This document shows positions 42,081-50,962 of a stretch of 64,000 nucleotides of DNA, in pieces; positions within the stretch are counted from its first letter, which is position 1, and each line of letters opens with the position of its first letter. The position numbers and the translations under genes were made by a program. The notes under the pieces are model-generated. The model was not told the DNA's origin. It ran no database searches and was given only the letters and a program-made list of their open reading frames with translations. Source of the stretch: Halovivax limisalsi. Lineage in GTDB: Archaea > Halobacteriota > Halobacteria > Halobacteriales > Natrialbaceae. The stretch covers positions 310,001 through 374,000 of the forward strand of contig NZ_CP095757.1 in assembly GCF_023093535.1 (NCBI RefSeq). The letters run 5' to 3'.

Positions 42081-43377
42081 CGGGTGCCGACGGAGCGACG
42101 ACCGAGTGTCGCGATGGACTCGGGGCAGGCCCGAACCCACCCGGACCGGTCGCCGGATCGAAGCACGACGAAAAACCAATAAGAGACATAATTATCCGCA
42201 TTTTTATCGGTCCGATATCGACCCGGATCGGGGCCGACCTGACGGAGGAGGCGCCTACCCGAGGAGGACGCTCACGGACCCGTCGGATCTCGGTGCTGGG
42301 TGTGCATCGCGGCCCCGTCCGACCCGATCGGGCGGTCGTCCAGCCGGCCGCGTCGGACCAGATATCGGGCGACAGTCGCCGGACGGGCCGTTCGGCCCCC
42401 TCGCGCCGGCCCCGGTCGAATGTCGGCGGCCGGCCGAGCGACGTCGGTCACCGCTCCAGGCACGGGCGCCCCTCGAACCGGCCGAGTCAGCCGTCGACCG
42501 CCCGCTCGCCCAGGTCGAGACACCGGTGATTGTCGGCACGGGCGGACCCGTCCGTACCGGATCGCGATCAGCGGGCGCTTCGTCGCGCCCCCTCGCCGGC
42601 CCCGCGTTCCACGACGCGCCAGTCCGCGATCTCGCCGGATCGGCGAGAGGGGACGCGTGAGCGGACGTAGCTGTCATTACTTCTGTCGTCTATCGTGGTT
42701 CGAGCGGGTGCCGGGACGGTCATTCCGCCGAGGCGGTGAGTCGCAGTTTGCAGAAAACCGCACCTGCAGTTCCGTGGTCGACCGACCGGGTCACCCGTGA
42801 GCGCTAGCTTGCCCGATCCGGCAGACGGACGGGTCGAGGAGCACCGCCGACGGCGCACCCGCCGGAATCGTCCGTCCGGCACGTAATCGAGATCCGCAGG
42901 TGATCGAGGCGACCGATTCTCGAGCGAGTTCGGGGCCGGATAGGCCCGACTTCGCTCTGCCCGGAAGCCAGAGCAGGACGTGCGCCGATGCAGACGATCC
43001 CGATCGTCGAGGTGGCGGCTCCGGGACAGGAAGAGGACGACGGCGACGAGGAGCGTTCCGAGGCCGAACGTCGCCCTCGCGCGGCCGAACCAGCACTCGG
43101 AGTCGTCGGCGGGCGAGGCCGTCGGTTCGCGACGAGTACGATCCAGCGAATCCGTCTCCTCGCCCGTCGCGGAGCGCCGCTCGGCCCGGCCTCGGATCCG
43201 GACGAACAGCCCCCGCGATCGAGTCGTCGCGTCGAGACGGAAAGGCGGCCTTCCTGCGCCCGTTCTCCAAAGCTCCCGGGCGCCCGGTGCCGTCCGATCC
43301 GCCCGGATCGATCCGTCCCGTTCGGGACCGAACACCGAAGGGATGGTGCTTTTCCGCGTCGCGAATCCAGAACTGGT
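42081..43377. other. 1.3-kb gap without a convincing gene
   Basis: Frames here are long on both strands but are arginine/proline/serine-rich, as expected by chance at this GC. The only hydrophobic stretch is on the minus strand near 43015-43080 (FGLGTLLVAVVLFLSRSRHL), which could be a relic of a small membrane protein. An AT-rich spot at 42175-42215 (CATAATTATCCGCATTTTTA) looks like a promoter with no gene following. The last part is upstream of the Bat regulator. Confidence 0.4.
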
Positions 43378-46122
43378 ATGGATCGGTCGAGTCAGCCCGG
43401 CGACGTCTCGCTGCGCGCGACTCGTCGCTGTTTCGTCGAGCGAGACGATCCGGGTGCGCCCCGTACCACGCCGGAGGTCGCGGCCGAGCTCGACTGTCCG
43501 ACCGGGGTCGCGGCCGAGCGGCTCGCGACGCTGGCCGAGCGCGGCGACCTGCGGCGAAAGCGGCTCGATTCGGACACCTGCGTGTGGTGGCAGGCCGTCG
43601 ACGAACGATCAGAACGCCACCCGCTACCCGCGGAGCGAGCGCAGGACGGACACCGAGACCAGGAAGTCGCGGAGCAGTTCCGGCTGCTGGTCGACAGCGT
43701 CGAGGAGTACGCCATCTTCATGACCGACCCCGACGGCTACATTCGGAGCTGGAACGCCGGGGCCCAGCAGGTCAAAGGCTACGCGAAAGACGAGATCCTC
43801 GGCGAGCACATCTCGGTCTTCTACACGGAGGACGCGGCCGCGGACGGAGTCCCCGAGCGGAACCTCGAAGCGGCTCGACGGACCGGCCTCGTCGAGGACG
43901 AGGGCTGGCGGGTCCGCAAGGACGGCTCTCGTTTCTGGGCGAACGTCACCCTCTCGCCGATCCGCGACGACGCCGACGAGCTGGTCGGCTTCGCGAAGGT
44001 CACGCGAGACATGACCGAGCGCCACGCCTCCGAGCGTCGGCTCCGCCGGGAGAAAGAGCGCGTGCAGCGAATGATCGAGGAGGTCCGCGACTACGCGATC
44101 TTCAGGCTGGATACGGACGGGTTCATCCAGACCTGGAACGAGGGCGCCGAACGCATCAAGGGCTACGCGGAAGACGAGATCGTCGGCGAGCACCTCTCGA
44201 CGTTCTATCCCGACGACGAGGAGACCATCGACCCCGGGACGCTGCTCGACAGGGCCGCCGCGGAGGGTCGCGCTGCCAGCGAGGGCTGGCGCGCCCGCAA
44301 AGACGGCTCGCGCTTCTGGGCCGGGGTGGTCCTCACCGCGATTCACGACGACGGCGGCGAGCTCGCCGGCTTCGCGAAGATCACGCGCGACCTGACCGAA
44401 CGCAAGCGGCGCGAGGATCGGCTCGCGGCCCTCGACGAACTCGGCCGGGCGCTGCTCGCGGCGGAGACGTCCCAGGACGTCAGCGAAATCGTCGTCGAGG
44501 CGGCCGAGACCGAACTCGACCTGCCGATTTCGACGATCGCGCTCTACGACGAGGAACGCGGCCGGCTGGCGGCGACCGGGCGAACGACGCGCGCCGCGGC
44601 CTCCCAGTCCGACGTGCCGTTCCTCGATCCGTCGTCGGGCGTCGCGTGGGAGGCCTTCGGGGCCGACGAACCCATCGTCGTCGACGATCCCGACACCCGC
44701 GAAGAGGCCGACACGTCCCTGACCGGCGGCGTCGTCGTTCCGATCGGCGGCCACGGCGTCTTCATCGTCGGATGCACCGACGAGCCGAGCGAGGAGACGA
44801 TCGATCTCGCGAAGATCGTCGCCGCGGACGCCGAGACGGCGTTGAACCAGGCCGAGCGCCAGCACCTCCTCCGGGAACGCGAGGCGACGCTCGCGGACCA
44901 GAACGAACGGCTCGAGCGCCTCAACCGCATCAACGACGTCATCCGGACGATCGACCAGTCCCTCGTCGACGCGACCTCGCGGACCGAGATCGAGCAGGCG
45001 GTGTGTACCGAACTGGCGACGGCCAGGCCGTACCGATTCGCCTGGATCGGACACCGGGAGTCGGCCTCGGGGTCGATCACGCCCCGAACGTGGGCCGGCG
45101 TCGAGTCCGGCTACCTGGAGACGCTCTCCGCGTCCGATCGACCGCGTGGAGACCACCCAGCCAGCATCGCGGCTCGGTCGCGGTCGCCGGCCGTCGCGCA
45201 GGACCTTCGAACGGATCCGCCGTTCGATCCGTGGCGCAAGGCGGCGCTCGAACGGGGCGTTCGATCCGCGATCGCCGTTCCGATTCGGTACGAGGATTCA
45301 CTCTACGGCGTTCTCACGGTGTACGCGGACGAGTCCGACGCGTTCACCGAGATGGAACGGGCGGTCGTCGCGGAACTGGGCGAGACGGCCGGCCACGCGA
45401 TCAACGCACTCGAGAGCAAACGGGCGCTCGTCGGCGACGAGATCGTCGAACTCGAGTTCGTCGTTCGCGATCCGTCGCTGCCGATCCTCCGGCTGGTCGC
45501 TGCCGCCGACTGCGCGTTCGAATTCGACGGCGTCCAGTCGCACACGGACGGCGATATCAGCGGGTACTTCACCACCCGCGGCGCCGAGCCGGCGGCGGTC
45601 GAGAGCGCCGTCGAGGAGTTGCTCGCGGTCACCGACCTCCGGCGCATCGGCGACGGATCCGACGCGTGCTCGTTCGAGGCGGTGCTGACCGAGGAGAGCT
45701 TCGTGAGGACCCTGCTGGACCACGGGGCCGCCCCAGCGACGATCGTCGCCGAGGACGGCGAAGCGACGGTCGTCGTCGAGCTGTCCACGCGGGCCGACGT
45801 CCGGGAGTTCGTCGAGATGCTCCGGACGAAGTACCCCGACTCGGAGCTGACGGCCCGTCGGACCCGGGACCGGGCCGCCAGAACGCCACAGGGGTTCGCG
45901 GCCGCGTTCGAGGATCGGATCACCGATCGGCAGGCGGAAGTCCTTCGGACGGCGTACTTCAGCGGCTTCTTCGACTCGCCCAGAGCGACGACGGGCCGGG
46001 AGATCGGCGAGGCCCTCGGCATCTCCCAGCCGACGGTCGCACACCACCTCCGGGCGGCCCAGCGCGAACTCCTCGGGTTGCTGTACGAGCGAGCGCAGCC
46101 GCCGGTAACTCTAGACAGATAG
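43378..46122 (+). CDS. Multidomain PAS-PAS-GAF-GAF Bat-type regulator
   Basis: A 914-residue soluble sensor-regulator. The N-terminal winged segment (about 25-80, TPEVAAELDCPTGVAAERLA) is followed by PAS1 (EEYAIFMTDPDGYIRSWNAG, KGYAKDEILGEHISVFYTED), PAS2 (RDYAIFRLDTDGFIQTWNEG, KGYAEDEIVGEHLSTFYPDD), two GAF domains (350-500 and 510-680), a bacterio-opsin-activator domain and C-terminal HTH_10 (EDRITDRQAEVLRTAYFSGF, GEALGISQPTVAHHL). The two PAS domains are near-duplicates. Such proteins may sense light, oxygen or redox. The ATG at 43378 gives a normal acidic start. A HalOD1 gene follows. Confidence 0.9.
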   Translation: MDRSSQPGDVSLRATRRCFVERDDPGAPRTTPEVAAELDCPTGVAAERLATLAERGDLRRKRLDSDTCVWWQAVDERSERHPLPAERAQDGHRDQEVAEQFRLLVDSVEEYAIFMTDPDGYIRSWNAGAQQVKGYAKDEILGEHISVFYTEDAAADGVPERNLEAARRTGLVEDEGWRVRKDGSRFWANVTLSPIRDDADELVGFAKVTRDMTERHASERRLRREKERVQRMIEEVRDYAIFRLDTDGFIQTWNEGAERIKGYAEDEIVGEHLSTFYPDDEETIDPGTLLDRAAAEGRAASEGWRARKDGSRFWAGVVLTAIHDDGGELAGFAKITRDLTERKRREDRLAALDELGRALLAAETSQDVSEIVVEAAETELDLPISTIALYDEERGRLAATGRTTRAAASQSDVPFLDPSSGVAWEAFGADEPIVVDDPDTREEADTSLTGGVVVPIGGHGVFIVGCTDEPSEETIDLAKIVAADAETALNQAERQHLLREREATLADQNERLERLNRINDVIRTIDQSLVDATSRTEIEQAVCTELATARPYRFAWIGHRESASGSITPRTWAGVESGYLETLSASDRPRGDHPASIAARSRSPAVAQDLRTDPPFDPWRKAALERGVRSAIAVPIRYEDSLYGVLTVYADESDAFTEMERAVVAELGETAGHAINALESKRALVGDEIVELEFVVRDPSLPILRLVAAADCAFEFDGVQSHTDGDISGYFTTRGAEPAAVESAVEELLAVTDLRRIGDGSDACSFEAVLTEESFVRTLLDHGAAPATIVAEDGEATVVVELSTRADVREFVEMLRTKYPDSELTARRTRDRAARTPQGFAAAFEDRITDRQAEVLRTAYFSGFFDSPRATTGREIGEALGISQPTVAHHLRAAQRELLGLLYERAQPPVTLDR

Positions 46123-46182
46123 ATCGCGCATCGAGCGTCGGCTATCTATCTACAAGTCACCCTCATCCCCGACCCGGGCCAA

Positions 46183-46491
46183 GTGAGTGACGTGACAGAG
46201 ACTCGATCCCGACCGACCATCGACGGCATCGATTCGACCCAGCCGGTCAGCACCGCCGTCGTCTTCGCGATCGCCGAGACGACGGGCACCGATCCGCTGG
46301 AGCTGCCGCCCCTGTACGATGCCATCGACCCCGATTCGCTCGACGCCCTCTTCGCCTCGCTGGATCCCGAATCGGCGTCCGCCGCGCAGTTGTCGTTCAC
46401 GCTGGCCGGCTGCGACGTCGTCGTCGACGGCGCCGGTCGAGTGACGGTGAGCGGACCGGACCCGACCGTCGAGAGCGAGGTCGCCGAGTGA
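46183..46491 (+). CDS. HalOD1 output-domain protein
   Basis: A 102-residue protein with GTG start, reading STAVVFAIAETTGTDPLELP, then PLYDAIDPDSLDALFASLD and LSFTLAGCDVVVDGAGRVTV; this is the HalOD1 domain used by haloarchaea as a signalling output. It lies 60 nt after the Bat regulator and probably belongs to the same pathway. Confidence 0.88.
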   Translation: MSDVTETRSRPTIDGIDSTQPVSTAVVFAIAETTGTDPLELPPLYDAIDPDSLDALFASLDPESASAAQLSFTLAGCDVVVDGAGRVTVSGPDPTVESEVAE

Positions 46492-46519
46492 CGACGCATC
46501 AGGTAGCCCGGAGCGGTCG

Positions 46520-46726
46520 ATGAGCGACTCGTCCGACGAGTCGGAGGGGACGGGCGGAGCCGAAGCGACGGGCGACGATCTCGACTACTGCGCACGCTGC
46601 GGAGCGACTCTGCCGGACGAGGTGTGGTGTCCCGTCCGGACCGAGCGCGAACCGGACGGAACGGTCCGGATCCGGTCGTTCTGCGACGAGACCTGCCTGA
46701 ACGCCTGGCTCGCGGCCGAGGAGTGA
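46520..46726 (+). CDS. DUF7576-like small zinc-binding protein
   Basis: A 68-residue protein with DDLDYCARCGATLPDEVWCP (CxxC plus a third Cys) and IRSFCDETCLNAWLAAEE (a C-x3-C TRASH-like end). These four or five Cys can hold one zinc. It is 28 nt after the HalOD1 gene, so possibly co-transcribed. Function unknown. Confidence 0.78.
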   Translation: MSDSSDESEGTGGAEATGDDLDYCARCGATLPDEVWCPVRTEREPDGTVRIRSFCDETCLNAWLAAEE

Positions 46727-46957
46727 CCGAGCGCCCCCGGCGACGGCTTCGTCGACGAGTCGGGTCACGCGGTCGAGAGACTGGGTCCGCCCCCGCCCGA
46801 CTCGGCTCGTCGGTCGCGCCGGTTGCTGGCGACGTTCGTCGGGTAGCGTGGTATTACGCGCACGCTGGACGCAATCAACCACTGCCTGAACGTCGATAGC
46901 GCACTGTACCGACAGCGCGTATACAGCCGCGATGACACCGGGGTCGATCGGTCGGCC

Positions 46958-48106
46958 TCAGGCCACGTAGTCGACGAAGGCGTCGAGCCCCGCCCTGAGT
47001 TCGTCGTCGGGCAGGACCCACGTCGCGCGGACGTAGCCCGGCGTGCCGAACGCGCTCCCCGGCGTGAACGCGAGTTGCTTGTCGTCCAGAATGTCCTTGC
47101 AGAACTGGACGTCGTCCTCGGTGTCGACGGGGATGAACATGTACATCCCGGAGTGGGGTTTCGGGAAGTCGAGGCCGGCGTCGGCCAGTCGCTCGACCAT
47201 GATGTCGCGCCGGCGCGCCAGTTCCGCACGCTTTTCCGCGACGTGATCCTGCGGACCGGTCACCGCCTCGATGGCGCCGTGCTGGAGGAACGTCGGCACC
47301 GCCGTCACCGAATTCGAGTGGACCTTGGCGACTTCGTCCACGAACGCCTGCGGCGCGGCGAGGTAGCCGATCCGCCAGCCCAGCATCGAGTAGGCCTTCG
47401 AGAAGCCGCTGACCGTGATCGTCCGCTCGGCCATCCCGTCGAACGACGCGATCGCGTGGTGCTCGCCCTCGTAGATCAGTTTCTCGTAGATCTCGTCGGA
47501 GAGGACCCAGAAGTCGTGTTCGACGGCCAGGTCGCGCAGCCGCTCCAGGCCCTCGCGGGTGAACACGCCGCCGGTCGCGTTCAGCGGCGTGTTCAGCACG
47601 ACGAGTCGCGTCGAATCGCCCACCGCCTCGTCCAGGTCGGCGTTACGAAGTAGGAACTCGTCGTCGAGCGAGACGCGTTCGACGGTGCCGTCGGCGATGT
47701 CGACCATCTTGTTGTACGACACCCAGGAGGGGTCCAGCACGACGACCTCGTCGCCCGGATCGACGAAGGAGAGGACCGACTCGAACAGCGCGTACTTCGT
47801 CCCGGGCGTCACCAGCACCTGGTCGGACTCGACCGGGACGTCGTTCTCGTCGCGCAACTTGGCCGCGAGCGCCTCGCGAAGCTCCGGGAGCCCCTTGCTC
47901 GGCGCCAGGTGCGTCTGGCCGTCGTCGAGGGCGGCCTGACTCGCCTCGCTGATGTGCTCGGGGGTCACGAAGTCGCGCGGTTCGGCCTGCGTCCCGGTCG
48001 TGAAATTCGTCACGTCGGTGCCGGCCGCCTCCATCTCCCGGACTTTGTCGATGATCGCGACCGTCTCACTGGGGGTAATCTGGGCTACCCGATCGGCGAA
48101 CTCCAT
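46958..48106 (-). CDS. Class I/II pyridoxal-phosphate aminotransferase
   Basis: A 382-residue AspC-like enzyme. The PLP lysine is K237 in ITVSGFSKAYSMLGWRIGYL. Other motifs are HLAPSKGLPELREALAAKL, VLNTPLNATGGVFTREGLER and WVLSDEIYEKLIYEGEHHA. It transfers an amino group between an amino acid and a 2-oxo acid; substrate not readable. Residue order at the usual NPxNPTG is NTPLNATGG, a small deviation. It is divergent from the catabolic island that begins at 48418. Confidence 0.92.
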   Translation of the reverse strand: MEFADRVAQITPSETVAIIDKVREMEAAGTDVTNFTTGTQAEPRDFVTPEHISEASQAALDDGQTHLAPSKGLPELREALAAKLRDENDVPVESDQVLVTPGTKYALFESVLSFVDPGDEVVVLDPSWVSYNKMVDIADGTVERVSLDDEFLLRNADLDEAVGDSTRLVVLNTPLNATGGVFTREGLERLRDLAVEHDFWVLSDEIYEKLIYEGEHHAIASFDGMAERTITVSGFSKAYSMLGWRIGYLAAPQAFVDEVAKVHSNSVTAVPTFLQHGAIEAVTGPQDHVAEKRAELARRRDIMVERLADAGLDFPKPHSGMYMFIPVDTEDDVQFCKDILDDKQLAFTPGSAFGTPGYVRATWVLPDDELRAGLDAFVDYVA

Positions 48107-48417
48107 GGCGGAAACAGGGGGAACTGCTCACATAAAGCTAGGTGTATCGATCCACGAGTCGCGGTCCCCGACGGCGACTGCGAACCGAGTGACACCGAGG
48201 GGAGCCCCCGACCGACAGCACCCGGCCGTCGAAACGGCTCGATCTCGCGACGGGCGGACGCGGATCGGCCGCCCACGCCCCCGTCGGGCCCGCGTATCGT
48301 CGCACGGGCCACAGATCGTAGCCCCGCTTTCCGTACGCGCCCCGTAGTTTGGATTGTTCGATAAATTTGGCCAATTTTACCGATATGCTTATACTGCTTC
48401 TGGATCGTCTAGGATTC

Positions 48418-49137
48418 ATGTACGGTTGGAGAGCGAGAGCCGGCCTCATCGTCCCGTCGGTCAACAGCACGGCAGAGACGGAGCTCGGCCCGCGTATGCC
48501 CGATGGCGTCTCGTCGCACGTCTCCCGGATGTACCTCGAAGACGGGACCGTCGATCACCTCGAGAAGATGGCCGGCGAGGCCGAGGAGAGCGCGTCCCTC
48601 CTCGGCACGGCCGACGTCGACGTCATCGCGTACACCTGCACGGCGGGATCACTCCACGAGGGGCTGGGCTTCGACGAACAGCTCGAGTCCGAGCTCAGCG
48701 AGGCGGCCGGCGGCGTCCCGACGGTGGCCACCGCCGCGTCGATCAAGCGCGCGTTCGATGCCCTCGGCCTCGAGCGCCTCTCGGTGACGGCTCCCTACAT
48801 CGACGACCTGAACGACCTCGAAGTCGAGTTCCTGGAGGCGTCGGGCTACGACGTGACCAACATGAACGGGCTCGGGATCAAGTCCGGCCTCGAGATCGGC
48901 GCGCAGAAGCAGGAAGACACCTACCGGACCGTCCGCGAGGCCGACCACTCGGGCGCCGACGCCGTCTTCATCAGCTGTACGAACCTGCCCACGCTCGACA
49001 TCATCGAGAAGCTCGAAGCCGACCTGGGTATGCCCGTCCTCTCCTCGAACCAGGCGACGCTCTGGGACGTGATGCAGAACCTCCCGGTCTCCCCCGAGGA
49101 ACCGGTCGGGCCCGGCACGCTGTTCGAGGAAACGTAA
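48418..49137 (+). CDS. Maleate isomerase / arylmalonate decarboxylase-like racemase-family protein
   Basis: A 239-residue Asp/Glu racemase-superfamily protein. It starts MYGWRARAGLIVPSVNSTAE and has the two catalytic Cys regions DVIAYTCTAGSLHEGLGFDE and AVFISCTNLPTLDIIEKLEA. The VPSVNSTAE start and Cys spacing fit maleate cis-trans isomerase and related decarboxylases. AT-rich DNA at 48358-48395 (ATAAATTTGGCCAATTTTAC) probably contains the promoter. The ATG at 48418 was chosen over the 48349 frame start. It is convergent with the hydantoinase genes. Confidence 0.85.
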   Translation: MYGWRARAGLIVPSVNSTAETELGPRMPDGVSSHVSRMYLEDGTVDHLEKMAGEAEESASLLGTADVDVIAYTCTAGSLHEGLGFDEQLESELSEAAGGVPTVATAASIKRAFDALGLERLSVTAPYIDDLNDLEVEFLEASGYDVTNMNGLGIKSGLEIGAQKQEDTYRTVREADHSGADAVFISCTNLPTLDIIEKLEADLGMPVLSSNQATLWDVMQNLPVSPEEPVGPGTLFEET

Positions 49138-49280
49138 GCCGTCGGCGCGGTTCGGGTTATTCTGCTTCGAGATCGTGCCCCGAGAGCCGTCGCTCGGGTC
49201 GGTGATGCGTCGGGTGACCGCCGATCGGACCGTCGGGTTCCGACGGAAACCGGGATAGTGGGGTGCCAGAGAGTGGTCGG

Positions 49281-50960
49281 TTACTCGTCTACGTCGACGC
49301 CGTAGACCGATTGCGCGGTTTCGGCGGTGATGTAGCCCTTCTCGACGTCGGCCCTGACGGCCTCGGGCGAGCGCTCTTCCGGCGGGCCGTAGCCGCCGCC
49401 ACCGGCGTCCCTGATGGTGAATCGGTCGCCCGTCTCGAGCCGTTCCTGCCCGAGCGGGGCGACCGGTTCGCCGTTGACCGCCGTTTCGAGCACGTGGCCG
49501 GGGTCGCCCCCCTCGAGGCCCTCCGGCGGGTGCGTGTCCGTGTTGCACATGAGGTTGACCTGGACCGTTCCCTCGGCCGTCGACTCGAACTCGATCTCCT
49601 CGCCGAGGCCGCCGCGGTACGTGCCGTCACCGCCGGAGTCGGTCCACAGGCGCTTGTGGTGGTAGCGGAGGCTGTTGGTCTTCTCCTCCATCGCCTCGAT
49701 GCCGGCCGTGTTGATGTTGGTCGGGGCGGCCGTCGCGGAGAGGCCGTCCTTTGTCGGCCGGGCGCCGAACCCGCCCGTCGAGAAGTGCAGGACGGAGAAC
49801 TCCTCCGAGGGCGTCGACTCGCCGTAGAGCTGGATGACCGAGACCATGCCGGGGTCGGCGGGCACCCGCTCGGGGACGACCTCCGCGAGCAGTTTGAGGA
49901 CGATGAGCGAGGCGTAGTGACCGAGGGTCTGCCGGGCGCTGATCGGCGCCGGCTTCGTCGGGTTGAAGATCGATCCTTCGGGCATGTCGACGTCGACCGC
50001 CATGTAGTCGCCCTCGTTGGCCGTGATCTTCGGCGTCGTCACGCACTTGATCGGATACTGGGTAAAGGCCTCCGCGTACAGCGCCGGGACGTTCAGCCCG
50101 TAGTCGATCTGGGGGCTCGTCCCCTCGTAGTCGATGTGGATGCGCTCGTCCTCGATCGTCATTTTCGCGGCGATGGTGAGGTCCTCGTCGACGCCGCTGA
50201 CCGTCATCTCCTCTTCGTACTCGCCGTTTGGCATCTCTCGGATCTCCTCGACGAAGCTCGAACGGGCGGTCTCGACGATCTGGTCGCACAGCGCCTGGAA
50301 GTCGACGTCCGCCTCCTCGACGAAGTCCGTCACCAGCGAACTGCCGGTGTGGTGGGCGAACAGGCAGGCCTTGATGTCGCTGATCACTTCCTCCGGGTTC
50401 CGGACGTTGGCGCCGACGATGTCGAGCAGTTCCTGGTTCAGCTCGCCGCCGCGCATCAGCTTCGTGAAGGGCAGGGTCAGCCCCTCTTCGTAGTTGGATT
50501 CCGCCCACGGGGAGAAGCGGTTGCCGCCGATGTCCGAGAGGTGAGCCATCGTCCCGGTGAAGCCGATCAGGTCGCCGTCGACGAAGATCGGCCGGAACAT
50601 GGCCATGTCGTACTCGTGGGTCGTCGTCGGCTTCCACGGGTCGTTGCTGATCAGAACGTCGCCCGGCTGGAGGCTGTCCTCGTCGTACTCCTCGGCGATG
50701 GTCGAGGCCGCCTCCGACATCGACTTCGTGAACACGGGAATCGTGAACGTGCTCTGGGCGACCTGGTTGCCGTGTTTGTCGCAGATCAGCGTCGAGAGGT
50801 CGTAGCTCTCGCGGATGATGGGCGAGATCGCCGTCCGGACCAGGTCGTTGACCATCTGGTCGCAGAAGGAGGCGAGCTTGTCCCAGTAGATGCCGAGCGT
50901 GATCTCGTCGAACGATTCGTCCGCGCCGCCGGCCGCTCCGGGGGTGTCTTCGGTGCTCAT
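49281..50960 (-). CDS. Hydantoinase B / 5-oxoprolinase family subunit
   Basis: A 559-residue HyuB-type protein: GIYWDKLASFCDQMVNDLVR, CDKHGNQVAQSTFTIPVFTK, VLISNDPWKPTTTHEYDMAM, THPPEGLEGGDPG, and a Gly-rich end RDAGGGGYGPPEERSPEAV. With HyuA it hydrolyses N-methylhydantoin, hydantoin or 5-oxoproline using ATP. The ATG at 50960 lies two bases after the HyuA stop, so the subunits are co-translated. Substrate cannot be decided from the sequence. Confidence 0.9.
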   Translation of the reverse strand: MSTEDTPGAAGGADESFDEITLGIYWDKLASFCDQMVNDLVRTAISPIIRESYDLSTLICDKHGNQVAQSTFTIPVFTKSMSEAASTIAEEYDEDSLQPGDVLISNDPWKPTTTHEYDMAMFRPIFVDGDLIGFTGTMAHLSDIGGNRFSPWAESNYEEGLTLPFTKLMRGGELNQELLDIVGANVRNPEEVISDIKACLFAHHTGSSLVTDFVEEADVDFQALCDQIVETARSSFVEEIREMPNGEYEEEMTVSGVDEDLTIAAKMTIEDERIHIDYEGTSPQIDYGLNVPALYAEAFTQYPIKCVTTPKITANEGDYMAVDVDMPEGSIFNPTKPAPISARQTLGHYASLIVLKLLAEVVPERVPADPGMVSVIQLYGESTPSEEFSVLHFSTGGFGARPTKDGLSATAAPTNINTAGIEAMEEKTNSLRYHHKRLWTDSGGDGTYRGGLGEEIEFESTAEGTVQVNLMCNTDTHPPEGLEGGDPGHVLETAVNGEPVAPLGQERLETGDRFTIRDAGGGGYGPPEERSPEAVRADVEKGYITAETAQSVYGVDVDE

Positions 50961-50962
50961 GG

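Noticed and set aside
42568-43335. 255-codon minus-strand frame in the gap before the Bat-type sensor
   Set aside because: Mostly arginine/serine/proline; only one hydrophobic stretch, too little for a gene call.
43624-45156. 510-codon minus-strand frame within the Bat-type sensor
   Set aside because: Shadow frame of the PAS/GAF coding region; no domain visible.
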